A stretch of 64,000 bases of DNA, taken from Chloroflexota bacterium (lineage in GTDB: Bacteria; Chloroflexota; Anaerolineae; UBA4142). Both the position numbers and the translations under genes were made by a program. This document shows, piece by piece, positions 7,923 to 15,780 of this stretch. How positions within the stretch are numbered: position 1 is the stretch's first letter; each line of letters begins with the position of its first letter. The stretch spans positions 1 through 64,000 of the forward strand of contig JACQYF010000122.1 of the NCBI GenBank assembly GCA_016208315.1, read 5' to 3'. The notes under the pieces were generated by a model. The model saw only the letters and a list, made by a program, of their open reading frames with translations, was not told where the DNA came from and ran no database searches.

Positions 7923-8373
7923 GGCGGCTCAATTCCTGGACGACTTTCAAGTTGATCTCGCGCCGCGAGAGATGCGGATACTGGCTTTCCAGGCGCGCGC
8001 GAATCATGTTGCGGGTGAGGATGTGGCTGCGGAGCGTCAGCTTGGCGCGCTTTTCGACCGGCAGCGTCACCAAGCGGGCCACTTCGGCGACATCTGGAAT
8101 CTCAACGCGCCGCCGGGGTGCTCGGGCGATAAAGGTCGGAGTATCTTTGATCTTCGGACGTCCGCCGCGGCGGTGGTACGGCTCGCGCACGAGTTGCTGC
8201 GCCTGAGCCAGGGGGATGTACCATTTGCCGTCGTGTTGCGCGCCGACGAGCGTGCCGCGCCGGATCCGGTCGTACAGCGATTGGGGATGGCGGGGTTTAT
8301 GCGCGCGGCGCAACATCGCAGTCACTTGCGATAGAGAGAGCCATTCGGATGGGTTCCATTCATCGCGTTGCAT
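7915..8373 (-). CDS. Helix-turn-helix protein paired with a nucleotidyltransferase
   Basis: A 152-residue protein. Residues 10-60 form a MerR/excisionase-like helix-turn-helix (WLSLSQVTAMLRRAH, then SLYDRIRRGTLVGAQ and a KWYIP wing). The rest is basic and helical. It is encoded immediately before a nucleotidyltransferase with an 8-base overlap, the layout of a regulator/antitoxin followed by its effector. The start at 8373 is chosen for the AGGA upstream and because it lies 40 bases after a good -10. It could also be an element regulator unrelated to toxin control. Confidence 0.62.
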   Translation of the reverse strand: MQRDEWNPSEWLSLSQVTAMLRRAHKPRHPQSLYDRIRRGTLVGAQHDGKWYIPLAQAQQLVREPYHRRGGRPKIKDTPTFIARAPRRRVEIPDVAEVARLVTLPVEKRAKLTLRSHILTRNMIRARLESQYPHLSRREINLKVVQELSRHE

Positions 8374-8412
8374 GTTCCTGATCCTCGTACGCATTTGTGT
8401 GGCGCCAAGATC

Positions 8413-8441
8413 ATTATAGCATGGCTGGGCGGATAACTCAA
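8413..8441 (-). promoter_or_regulatory. Sigma-70 type promoter of the HTH/nucleotidyltransferase operon
   Basis: Minus strand -35 TTGAGT (8441-8436), 17-nt spacer, perfect -10 TATAAT (8418-8413), 40 bases upstream of the helix-turn-helix start codon. Confidence 0.75.
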
Positions 8442-8527
8442 GTGTTTTTTGCAGGAGCGAGTGCCGCAAGTCGCGAGATAACCACCCGCAAACCTGATCG
8501 GTCCACTCAAAGGACAACTCCGAAGCG

Positions 8528-8554
8528 CGCGGGAGTGGGGGTTCCACTCCCGCG
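8528..8554 (+). other. Strong stem-loop upstream of the recombinase
   Basis: CGCGGGAGTGG and its exact complement (11 bp) enclose GGGTT. There is no T-tract. It sits in the 310-base gap between the divergent HTH gene and the recombinase, where it could serve as a recombinase or regulator binding site or shape the recombinase leader. The rest of the gap holds the leftward promoter and a leader ORF. Confidence 0.4.
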
Positions 8555-8601
8555 ACGCGGAGACCGCGGACACGAACACGAATCACTCAAGGAGAATACG
8601 T

Positions 8602-8817
8602 ATGGAATCCGCCATCATTTATACGCGCAGCGCGACTACGAATGAATTGACCATCGCCGTTTTTCCGCTCAAAGGAGCTTCCAATGAACGCCGTCATCTA
8701 TGTCCGTGTCTCAACGGACGAGCAAGTACACGGCTACAGCCTTCAAACCCAAGTCGAGGCGTGCCGGAGATATGCAGCCGAACGTGGTTATCGCGTGGTA
8801 GGAGAGTTCAAAGATGA
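8602..8817 (+). CDS. Leader ORF resembling a recombinase N-terminus
   Basis: A 71-codon ORF with its own ribosome-binding site (AAGGAG before the ATG at 8602). Its first residues, MESAIIYTRSATTNE, resemble the start of a serine recombinase (compare MNAVIYVRVSTDEQ of the next gene), then the sequence diverges and runs into the recombinase start in another frame. It may be the remnant of a second recombinase gene, deleted after about 13 codons, or a translated leader affecting recombinase expression. There is no other support for a functional product. Confidence 0.35.
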   Translation: MESAIIYTRSATTNELTIAVFPLKGASNERRHLCPCLNGRASTRLQPSNPSRGVPEICSRTWLSRGRRVQR

Positions 8818-10336
8818 TTACACCGGTGCCAGTCTCGACCGACCCGGGTTGAACCAACTGCGCGCGTATGTTGCGTCAGATACGACAGGTGTGGTAATCG
8901 TGTACGACGTGGACCGCCTGGCGCGCAAGAGCGTCTACCAAATGCTGATTGAGGAAGAATTAGCGCGGGCAGGTGCGACCGTTGAATACGTCTTGGGACA
9001 ATATGCCAATACCGACGAAGGCCGGTTGCAGAAACAGATCCGGGCCAGTATCGCCGAATACGAAAAGGCGAAAATCCTGGAACGGAGCAAACGCGGAAAA
9101 CGCGGCATGGCCCAGAGTGGCTTTGTGCTCGTGGCCGCTCGCCCGCCCTATGGCTACTCCGTAAAATCAGAACCTCACAAAGCATGGCTGGTCGTCGTCG
9201 AAGCAGAGCGCCAAATCGTAATACTGGTCTATCGCTGGTATCTATATGGCGACGGTCAACGAGGGCCCTATTCAATTCATGGCATAGCCACTCGCTTGAC
9301 GGAGTTGAACGTACCCACCCGCGGAGATCAACAGAAGCACATCGCCAAAAAACGTGCCGCAGGCGTTTGGTCCGGTGGGATGATCCGTCACATTTTGACG
9401 AATGAAACTTTTACCGGCGTGTGGCATTTTGGAAAAACCAAAGTGATCAGTGATGGGAATGAACTGACACGCCAGCTCAAGTCCAAGCGCGGGCTTGGCA
9501 AACAAGTAGCACGCGCCCGCGACGAGTGGGTCGCGGTGGAAGTGCCTGCCATCATTGATCGAGAAACATACGATAGAGTACAGGAGAGAATAAAATTGAA
9601 CGTGGAGCAATCAAAGCGCAATACCCGGCGCGAGTATTTACTGGCGAAACGCTTGCGGTGTGCCATCTGCGGGTATACCTACGTGGGAATCACGCGACGC
9701 GAAAAGCATCGCTATTACAAGTGCAACGGCGCCCATCAAAGGCCACGTGTTTGTTCTATGCCGCATTTTCGCGGAGATTTGGTGGACGATGCTGTTTGGC
9801 AGTGGGTAAAGACCACCATGCAGAATCCCAAGAGTCTCACCGCGGGCTTGCGCGCGAGCCAAGCCGAAACCGAACAGGCGAATCAAACCCTGCGCGAGCG
9901 ACTCTCGATCGTCGAATCTCAATTGCACGAGAAGCAAAACGAGTTGAAGCGACTGCTCGATTTGTACCTCTCCGGCAATTTCCCGAAAGAAATGCTTTTG
10001 GAACGCAAGCAACAACTCGAACAGATTGTCACAGATTTGGAACGCGAACGCGCCGATGTGAGCGACCACATCCAGACCGTGCTTGTCACTGAAAAACAGG
10101 TTGCCGAGATTGAAGAGTGGTGCGCGCAAATCCGAGAGGGTCTCGACAACGCTACCTTCGAGGACAAGCGGCGATATTTTACACTGTTGGACGTTCGTGG
10201 TAAACTAGCCATCGAGAATAATGAGAAGGTGGTTTACATTAAATGCAAAATCGGAAAGCAACGTGTGTCAGTTGCAGCAACATCGCATTCATCAAATACT
10301 GGGGCAATCGCGATAACATTCGCCGCGTGCCGCTGA
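8684..10336 (+). CDS. Large serine recombinase (element integrase)
   Basis: 550 residues. N-terminal resolvase domain with the nucleophile Ser10 (YVRVSTDEQ) and the catalytic Arg region (DRLARKS); central recombinase domain (about 170-310); zinc ribbon beginning at Cys326 (CAIC, then YYKC and a later Cys); a long coiled coil (about 395-475); and a beta-rich C-terminal end. This is the architecture of phage and element integrases that join attP and attB and stay at the element edge. AAGGAG precedes the ATG. The last ~94 bases overlap the next gene in another frame, so the C-terminus is written in what is probably chromosomal target sequence. Confidence 0.9.
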   Translation: MNAVIYVRVSTDEQVHGYSLQTQVEACRRYAAERGYRVVGEFKDDYTGASLDRPGLNQLRAYVASDTTGVVIVYDVDRLARKSVYQMLIEEELARAGATVEYVLGQYANTDEGRLQKQIRASIAEYEKAKILERSKRGKRGMAQSGFVLVAARPPYGYSVKSEPHKAWLVVVEAERQIVILVYRWYLYGDGQRGPYSIHGIATRLTELNVPTRGDQQKHIAKKRAAGVWSGGMIRHILTNETFTGVWHFGKTKVISDGNELTRQLKSKRGLGKQVARARDEWVAVEVPAIIDRETYDRVQERIKLNVEQSKRNTRREYLLAKRLRCAICGYTYVGITRREKHRYYKCNGAHQRPRVCSMPHFRGDLVDDAVWQWVKTTMQNPKSLTAGLRASQAETEQANQTLRERLSIVESQLHEKQNELKRLLDLYLSGNFPKEMLLERKQQLEQIVTDLERERADVSDHIQTVLVTEKQVAEIEEWCAQIREGLDNATFEDKRRYFTLLDVRGKLAIENNEKVVYIKCKIGKQRVSVAATSHSSNTGAIAITFAACR

Positions 10337-11223
10337 ACGACTCGCTCTCGATGAATCTGAGCAACGCGACCACGACGACCACGGTCGAGTTCGACGGGCC
10401 GTTGAGTGAGGATCAGGTGATCATCGGCGGCAAGGAAGCGAGGGATGCCGCGCGGGCGCGCGTCGTCGTACATCTCGACCGCGTGCGCGCGCTTGCCAAG
10501 ATCGAGACGCGGGCGCGGGTGGAATCGCGCAATACGTTTCCAACGGGCGCGGGCATCGCTTCGAGCGCGAGTGGGTTCGCCGCGCTCACGGTCGCCGCGA
10601 CGCACGCCGCGGGCTTGGAACTGACGGAACGCGAATTGACCATGCTCGCGCGGCAGGCGTCCGGTTCGGCCTGCCGTTCGATTCCCGCGGGCTTTATCGA
10701 ATGGATCACCAGCATTGACCCGAACGATTCGTACGCGGTCAGCATCGCGCCGCCGGAGCATTGGGATTTGCACGACGTGATCGCCATTGTCGCGACCGAA
10801 GAGAAAAAGGTCGGCTCGACCGAAGGGCACGCGGCCGCGGCTTCCAGTCGCTTTCTCTCCGCACGGCTGAACGCGCTGCCCATCCGCTTGCACCACGTCC
10901 GCCGCGCCATCCTCACCAAAGACCTCGCGCTTCTCGGCCCGGCCATCGAAGAAGAAGCCATTGAGTTGCACCTCGTCGCCATGACCTCGCGCCCGCCGAT
11001 CTTTTACTGGTCGCCGGGCATGGTGCGCGTGATCCAAGCCATGCAGCAGTGGCGCAAGGACGGTCTCGCCGTCTACTTCACGCTCGACGCGGGCCCCAAC
11101 GTCCATCTGATCTGCGAAGGCAAGGACGCGGCTCAAGTCGCCGAACTGGCTCGCCAGGTGCCCGATGTCCAGCAGGTCATTGACAACGCGCCGGGGCCGG
11201 GGACAACAATCGTCGGTGGTTAG
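10243..11223 (+). CDS. mvaD: Diphosphomevalonate (or phosphomevalonate) decarboxylase
   Basis: 326 residues, GHMP-kinase fold. Family signatures are CSNIAFIKYWGNRD (11-24), VPLNDSLSMNLS, the phosphate loop TGAGIASSASGFAAL, and the catalytic Asp in YFTLDAGPNVHLI. It decarboxylates mevalonate 5-diphosphate to isopentenyl diphosphate, or mevalonate 5-phosphate as in some Chloroflexota; sequence alone does not separate the two. The first ~31 codons overlap the recombinase 3' end, and the start codon region may derive from the inserted element. A phrase repeat follows the stop. Confidence 0.85.
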   Translation: MQNRKATCVSCSNIAFIKYWGNRDNIRRVPLNDSLSMNLSNATTTTTVEFDGPLSEDQVIIGGKEARDAARARVVVHLDRVRALAKIETRARVESRNTFPTGAGIASSASGFAALTVAATHAAGLELTERELTMLARQASGSACRSIPAGFIEWITSIDPNDSYAVSIAPPEHWDLHDVIAIVATEEKKVGSTEGHAAAASSRFLSARLNALPIRLHHVRRAILTKDLALLGPAIEEEAIELHLVAMTSRPPIFYWSPGMVRVIQAMQQWRKDGLAVYFTLDAGPNVHLICEGKDAAQVAELARQVPDVQQVIDNAPGPGTTIVGG

Positions 11224-11283
11224 GTGGTTAGGTAGTTCGGTGGTTTGCCAACCACCCAACCACCCAACCACCCAACCACCCAA
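11221..11283. repeat. Phrase-type inverted repeat (GGTGGTTA class)
   Basis: Reiterated GGTTAGGTGG-like phrases are followed by the complementary AACCACCC phrases, so the locus can fold on itself. It sits between mvaD and the rseP promoter and may act as a bidirectional transcription barrier. Related loci are at 14824-14889 and, as one arm only, near 49830-49879. Confidence 0.7.
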
Positions 11284-11299
11284 CTTTCTACAACGCCCA

Positions 11300-11328
11300 T
11301 TGCCAGAATCCCGCCGCGTGAGTATAAT
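11300..11328 (+). promoter_or_regulatory. Promoter of rseP
   Basis: -35 TTGCCA, 17-nt spacer, -10 TATAAT, 40 bases before the GTG start of the protease gene. Confidence 0.8.
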
Positions 11329-11367
11329 GCCTTTACTCTCTCCGCTTGTTGTGAAAGGAAACATATC

Positions 11368-12708
11368 GTGAACGCCCTGTTGTCCGGTGGGACAAACCTA
11401 ATCATATTTGTCGCGATGCTCGGACTCTTGGTCTTTGTCCACGAGTTCGGGCACTTTATCGTCGCCAAAAAGCTGCATATCCCGGTTCTCGAATTCGGCT
11501 TTGGCTTTCCGCCGCGCGTCAAACGATTCATGAAACGCGGCGAAACAGAATACACGATCAACGCGATTCCGCTCGGCGGTTTTGTGCGCTTGATGGGCGA
11601 GGAAGATCCCAAGGTGCCCGGCGGCTTTGCGAGCGCCAAACCCTCCGTGCGCGCGCCCATTCTGCTCGCCGGCGTCGCCATGAACGTGGTCCTCGCCTAT
11701 GTCGCCTTTATGATCAGCGCGTTCGCCAATCCGCCCTACGCGCTCGTGCAAACGACGCGCGTCGCCGCGGTCGCGCCGGATTCACCCGCCGCGCTGGCCG
11801 GGTTGCGTATCGGCGACAGCATCGCGGCGGTCAACGATCAGAACATCAAGGACAATTATCCCGCCCTCAGCCAGCTGTTACGCGAGAATGCGGGCCGAGT
11901 CGTATCCTTGACCGTGCTACGGAACGGCAGACCGCTCGATCCCATTTCGGTGACGCCGCGCATTCAGCCGCCCGCGGGCGAAGGGCCGCTCGGCATTGCG
12001 TTGAACGCGGCGCGCGGCCTGCGCGTGACAGCGGTGCAGCCCGGCTCCGTCGCGGACCAGGCCGGCATCCGGCCCGGCGATGTGCTCGTGTTCATCGTGG
12101 ACCCCGTCCGCGGCAGAACGCTCATAGACGAGAGTGATCTGACGCAGTTCACCCTCGCGCATCCGGGCTGGAAGATCGAATGGCGTGTCCAACGCGATAA
12201 GACGCTGGGCGAACCGATCGTGCTGCAAATTCCGCAAAACGTGAACGCGGCAAACGCAACCCTCGGCGTGAGCTTGCGAACGTCCTTGCTCGATGCGCCG
12301 CGCCAAGCCGCCATCGAACTCGTGAATATTATGGGCGCGATCCCGACGCTGTTCGGACAGATGACGCGGGGCGCGCTGCCGAATAATGCGTTCGTCGGCT
12401 TTGTCGGCATCTACCAGGCGACCGGCGAAGTGGCCCAAGCCGGCGGGCCGATCGCGCTGATCGAATTCCTGGGTTTGCTCAGCTTGAACCTGGCGATCGT
12501 CAACCTGCTCCCCTTCCCTGCGCTAGACGGCGGACGCCTTGTCTTCGTCCTGATCGAATGGCTCCGCGGCGGCAAGAAGATAGACCCGCAAAAGGAAGGG
12601 CTAGTCCATCTGGTGGGAATCGCCGTCCTCATCAGTTTCATGATCCTGATCACCTTCTTCGACGTTCAACGCCTGCTTTCCGGGCAATCCATACTGCCGA
12701 CACCATAA
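11368..12708 (+). CDS. rseP: RseP-type site-2 zinc metalloprotease with two PDZ domains
   Basis: 446 residues from GTG 11368, which has AAGGAA upstream and a promoter; longer upstream frames run into the repeat. Zinc site HEFGH at residues 25-29 in the first transmembrane helix, two periplasmic PDZ domains (about 120-210 and 210-300), and the NLLPFPALDGGR third ligand motif near the C-terminus with final membrane helices. S2P enzymes cut membrane-bound anti-sigma factors or signal-peptide remnants. No anti-sigma partner is adjacent. Confidence 0.92.
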   Translation: MNALLSGGTNLIIFVAMLGLLVFVHEFGHFIVAKKLHIPVLEFGFGFPPRVKRFMKRGETEYTINAIPLGGFVRLMGEEDPKVPGGFASAKPSVRAPILLAGVAMNVVLAYVAFMISAFANPPYALVQTTRVAAVAPDSPAALAGLRIGDSIAAVNDQNIKDNYPALSQLLRENAGRVVSLTVLRNGRPLDPISVTPRIQPPAGEGPLGIALNAARGLRVTAVQPGSVADQAGIRPGDVLVFIVDPVRGRTLIDESDLTQFTLAHPGWKIEWRVQRDKTLGEPIVLQIPQNVNAANATLGVSLRTSLLDAPRQAAIELVNIMGAIPTLFGQMTRGALPNNAFVGFVGIYQATGEVAQAGGPIALIEFLGLLSLNLAIVNLLPFPALDGGRLVFVLIEWLRGGKKIDPQKEGLVHLVGIAVLISFMILITFFDVQRLLSGQSILPTP

Positions 12709-12716
12709 GGAGCGAG

Positions 12717-12812
12717 GTAAACAAGTAGACAGGTAGACAGGTAAATAGGTAAACAGGTAAACAAGGAACCTGTCTACGTGTCTACCTGTGTACCTGTCTA
12801 CCTGTGTACCTG
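12717..12812. repeat. Phrase-type inverted repeat (GGTAGACA/GGTAAACA class)
   Basis: Tandem 8-base phrases such as AGGTAGACAGGTAAAC turn into their complements (CCTGTCTACGTGTCTACC), giving a long imperfect hairpin between rseP and the next gene. The same class recurs at 15688, 40460, 54961 and 55762. Confidence 0.75.
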
Positions 12813-12816
12813 ACCA

Positions 12817-13683
12817 TTGACCGAAGAGGCGCGCTGCCCGCGCTGCGGGAAACGACTGGTCGAGCAAGCCACGTTCTGTCCCTCGTGTGGCATGGAATTT
12901 CTGCCGCACCGCTTGCGTATTCGCTGCAACCACTGTAGTCACCGTATCCCCGCCGAGATGTTGGTCTGCCCGCGCTGTGGCGCTGACCCGCGCGCCGGTC
13001 GCCTGCCGATACCCCGCGTGCCCAGGCGCATTGCCAAGCTCAGCGCGATTTTGATTGGCTCTTTCCTTCTGCTGTGCATCGGCTGGGTAATCTTTCGAGC
13101 GATCACAACGAACGCCCTAGCGCGCTTGGTGGGCTTGAGCGAACCGGCGAGTGTTCCGACGCAAGTCATCGAAGTGATCTACATCGTCGCCACCTCGGTA
13201 CCGCCCGCGCCGACGCTCGTACCCACACTCGCTCCAACGCCGATTCCGCGCACCACGGCGACTACCACGCGGCGCGGCGGTCCGACTCCAACGGCGACGC
13301 GGCGTGTGCCGACGCCCGCCCCGGCCATGTACCCCGCGCCTCAACTGATCGGGCCGCTTGACCGGACCGTTTTCGCCGGCACCGGGGCGAACATCGTCCT
13401 GCAATGGCAGCCGGTCTCGCCCATCGGCTTGCGCGAAAACGAATGGTACCAGATTTCGGTCGCGTATACCGGCCGCGACAACAAGCGCGTGCAGCAAATC
13501 GGCTGGGCGAAAGAGACGCGCTGGACCGTGCCCGCCGAGTGGTGGAGCGATATTTCTCCAGAATCGCGAATCCTCCAATGGAACCTGACCGTCATTCGCG
13601 TCGAGGGAATTGACCCGATTGGGTCCCCGAACAAGGCCCCGGCCAGTCCGCCCAGCGGGACACGTGCGTTTATTTGGAATTGA
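12817..13683 (+). CDS. Zinc-ribbon membrane protein with extracytoplasmic domain
   Basis: 288 residues. The cytoplasmic N-terminus holds paired zinc ribbons (CPRCGK, CPSCG, CNHCSH, CPRCGA). One membrane helix follows (about residues 75-95), then a Pro/Thr-rich linker (about 125-175), and a C-terminal beta-rich domain with LQWQPVSPI and NEWYQISVAY that looks like a fibronectin-type or substrate-binding fold. The start is a TTG directly after the repeat and is uncertain. Function unknown; similar layouts are common in Chloroflexota. Confidence 0.7.
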   Translation: MTEEARCPRCGKRLVEQATFCPSCGMEFLPHRLRIRCNHCSHRIPAEMLVCPRCGADPRAGRLPIPRVPRRIAKLSAILIGSFLLLCIGWVIFRAITTNALARLVGLSEPASVPTQVIEVIYIVATSVPPAPTLVPTLAPTPIPRTTATTTRRGGPTPTATRRVPTPAPAMYPAPQLIGPLDRTVFAGTGANIVLQWQPVSPIGLRENEWYQISVAYTGRDNKRVQQIGWAKETRWTVPAEWWSDISPESRILQWNLTVIRVEGIDPIGSPNKAPASPPSGTRAFIWN

Positions 13684-13745
13684 CCCCAGCGTGCTGCGCC
13701 TCAAATAGGCAAATCCGACTCGCGCAAAACTACTCCTGCGGGTAG

Positions 13746-13774
13746 TAGACGATGTCCCATTAGTCTCTTATAAT
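13746..13774 (+). promoter_or_regulatory. Promoter of the TPP-fragment/MaoC/SDR/thiolase operon
   Basis: TAGACG, 17-nt spacer, TATAAT, 58 bases upstream of the ATG at 13833. The -10 is perfect and the -35 matches 4 of 6. Confidence 0.6.
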
Positions 13775-13832
13775 TCGATAGTCCGACGCGTGCCGCGCCG
13801 GCGAGATGCCTATTTCCATTCGCAGGACAACC

Positions 13833-14342
13833 ATGGCTAACACTTCCGGGGAGAACCCGCAACCCATAGTCGCGACCATCGGCGACGCCACGTTTCTCGA
13901 GTCGGGGGTAAAGGGGCTGGCCCACGCGGTGCTCGCGGGGTCCCGCTTTGTCCTCGTCATCCTCGATAGCGCCGCGACGCAAGATCACGCGCGGCGCAAG
14001 ATTCGTGCGCTGGTCCGAGGGTGCGGTATATCGTTTTTGCGCGAGATCAACCCGTGCAATCAAGATACGTTTCGCGCGGCTTTGAAGCAAGCCGCCGAAT
14101 TCGCCCAAGCGGAGTGGGGCGGCATCGCGGTCATCGTCGCCACTCGGCCGTGCGCGGCATTGCCTGAGATGACGAGTGATGCTCATCCCATACCCATCCA
14201 GCCGATTACAGAGCCGCACGCCTGCGATGAGTGTTACGACGGATTCGTCGTCGAGTCGAACCCGATGAGCATCTTTGAGTTAGCGCAAAAGGTGGCGCGC
14301 GAGAAACAAGCCGTTCCCCGGCGGAATGGCAAGAGCGCCTAG
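13833..14342 (+). CDS. Stand-alone TPP-binding-domain-like protein (IorA C-terminal-like)
   Basis: 169 residues. VATIGDATFLESGVKGLAHA and FVLVILDSAATQ match the C-terminal TPP-binding region of indolepyruvate:ferredoxin oxidoreductase alpha subunits, where the equivalent reads GDSTFFHSG and LVILDN. Only this domain is present, and the metal/TPP ligand positions look altered. A late CDECYDGF pair of Cys may bind metal. It could be a degenerate remnant or a small regulatory or accessory subunit. The ATG at 13833 is preferred over 13806 because the extra N-terminal residues do not look conserved. Confidence 0.55.
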   Translation: MANTSGENPQPIVATIGDATFLESGVKGLAHAVLAGSRFVLVILDSAATQDHARRKIRALVRGCGISFLREINPCNQDTFRAALKQAAEFAQAEWGGIAVIVATRPCAALPEMTSDAHPIPIQPITEPHACDECYDGFVVESNPMSIFELAQKVAREKQAVPRRNGKSA

Positions 14343-14368
14343 CGAAAAATAACAAAGGAGTTACGAAC

Positions 14369-14821
14369 ATGGGGTACAAACCACGCGGACTGGTCTTTGA
14401 GCAATTCAACGTGGGCGATGTCTTTGTGTGTCAAGCGCGCACCGTCACCGAAACCGACACGGTCAACTTTGCGGGCGTCTCCGGCGACTATAATCCGCTG
14501 CACACCGATCAAGAATTCGGCAAGACCACACCGTTCGAGGGCCGCATCGCGCACGGCGTTCTGGGCCTGGCGATCGCGACCGGTCAGGCCAATCAGTTGG
14601 GCATCTTCGAGGGAACGACGATCGCGCTGATGATGCAGACGGTGAAATACACGGGCGCGGTCAGATTCGGAGACACGATCCATTTGGAGCTAAAGGTCGC
14701 CGAGAAGAAGGAAACTTCGAAAGCGGACCGCGGCATCGTCATTTTCGACACGTTCGTGCTGAACCAAAGCGGCAAGTCGGTGATCGAGGGGCAGTGGACG
14801 TGCATGATGAAGCGCGGGTAG
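14369..14821 (+). CDS. MaoC-like (R)-enoyl-CoA hydratase
   Basis: 150 residues, single hot-dog fold. The hydratase motif is complete: Asp40 and His45 in SGDYNPLHTD, preceded by the TVTETD stretch and followed by RIAHGVLGLAIA. Such enzymes hydrate enoyl-CoA to (R)-3-hydroxyacyl-CoA. An AAGGAG precedes the ATG. With the SDR and thiolase downstream it can form a small acyl-CoA module. Confidence 0.88.
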   Translation: MGYKPRGLVFEQFNVGDVFVCQARTVTETDTVNFAGVSGDYNPLHTDQEFGKTTPFEGRIAHGVLGLAIATGQANQLGIFEGTTIALMMQTVKYTGAVRFGDTIHLELKVAEKKETSKADRGIVIFDTFVLNQSGKSVIEGQWTCMMKRG

Positions 14822-14823
14822 TT

Positions 14824-14889
14824 GGATGGTTGGGCGGTTAGGTGGTTGGGTAGTTGCTCAAACCACCGAACAACCTAACCACCTAACCA
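14824..14889. repeat. Phrase-type inverted repeat (GGTTGGGC/GGTGGTTA class)
   Basis: GGTTGGGCGGTTAGGTGG phrases followed, after a short loop, by AACCTAACCACCTAACC. It fills most of the gap between the MaoC and SDR genes. Confidence 0.7.
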
Positions 14890-14911
14890 CTGATAACGAA
14901 TGGAGGATACC

Positions 14912-15688
14912 ATGCGATTGAAAGACAAAGTCGCCATTGTCACCGGCGGCGCCAGCGGCATCGGACGCGCGACGGTGCTCAAACTGGCGGAGGAAGGCGC
15001 AAGGGTCGCGATTGCCGACGTCGAGAGCCAGGCGGAGTTGGCGAACCAAGTGTGCGAGCAAGTGATGGCGGCGGGCGGCGCAGCGATGGTCACGCTGGCA
15101 AACGTCGCGAATCGTGCGCAGGTCGAAGCGATGGTTGAAGCGGTCGTGAAGCAATTCGGCCGTTTGGATATTCTCGTGGCGAACGCGGGAATTACGCGGG
15201 ACGCGTTTACGGTGCGCAAGTCAAAGGAAGGCGAAATCAAGAAAATGTCCGACGAGCAGTGGGACGCGGTGCTCAACGTGAACTTGAAGGGCACGTGGCT
15301 CTGCGCGCAAGCCGCTGCCGTCCCGATGATGGAACAGAAGTATGGCAAGATGAGTTTGACCGCGTCGTTCGCGGCGAACGGGAATATGGGCCAGGCGAAC
15401 TATGTCTCATCCAAAGCCGGCGTGATCGGCTTGACGCGCACGCTGGCGCTCGAGTTCGCGCGCTATCACATCAACGTGAACTGCGTCGCGCCCGGCCCCA
15501 CGAAAACGGCGATGACCGCCAAAATTCCACAAGACCTGGTTCTAAAGTTGACGGCGAAAATCCCGCTCGGCCGGTTTGCCGAACCGGAAGAAATGGCAAG
15601 CGTCCATGCCTTCCTCGTGAGCGACGAGGCGAGCTACATCACGGGGCAATGCCTGGTGGTGGATGGCGGAGATACGCTCGGAGTGTAA
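14912..15688 (+). CDS. Short-chain dehydrogenase/reductase, FabG-like
   Basis: 258 residues. Cofactor loop TGGASGIG (11-18), NAG at 91-93, Ser152, Tyr164 and Lys168 of the catalytic set, and a VDGGDTLGV end. It has an extra charged segment (about 101-112) after NAG and one residue less than usual between the Ser and Tyr. Likely reaction: NAD(P)-dependent 3-oxoacyl-CoA/ACP reduction or the reverse oxidation. The ATG at 14912 is chosen over 14900 because GGAGG is correctly spaced. Confidence 0.88.
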   Translation: MRLKDKVAIVTGGASGIGRATVLKLAEEGARVAIADVESQAELANQVCEQVMAAGGAAMVTLANVANRAQVEAMVEAVVKQFGRLDILVANAGITRDAFTVRKSKEGEIKKMSDEQWDAVLNVNLKGTWLCAQAAAVPMMEQKYGKMSLTASFAANGNMGQANYVSSKAGVIGLTRTLALEFARYHINVNCVAPGPTKTAMTAKIPQDLVLKLTAKIPLGRFAEPEEMASVHAFLVSDEASYITGQCLVVDGGDTLGV

Positions 15689-15773
15689 ATCGGTAAACAG
15701 GTACACAGGGAAACATGTAGACACGTATGTCCGTGTGTACCTGTTTACTTGTATACCTGTTTACCTCATCAGG
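15688..15773. repeat. Phrase-type inverted repeat (GTAAACAGG class)
   Basis: GGTAAACAGGTACACAGG-type phrases followed by complementary GTACCTGTTTACTTG phrases between the SDR and thiolase genes. Confidence 0.7.
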
Positions 15774-15780
15774 AGACCCC

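Noticed and set aside
10234..11364. A long minus-strand ORF (about 376 residues) opposite mvaD
   Set aside because: It is the antisense shadow of mvaD in GC-rich sequence, with repetitive Arg/Gly/Val content and a phrase-repeat-encoded end.
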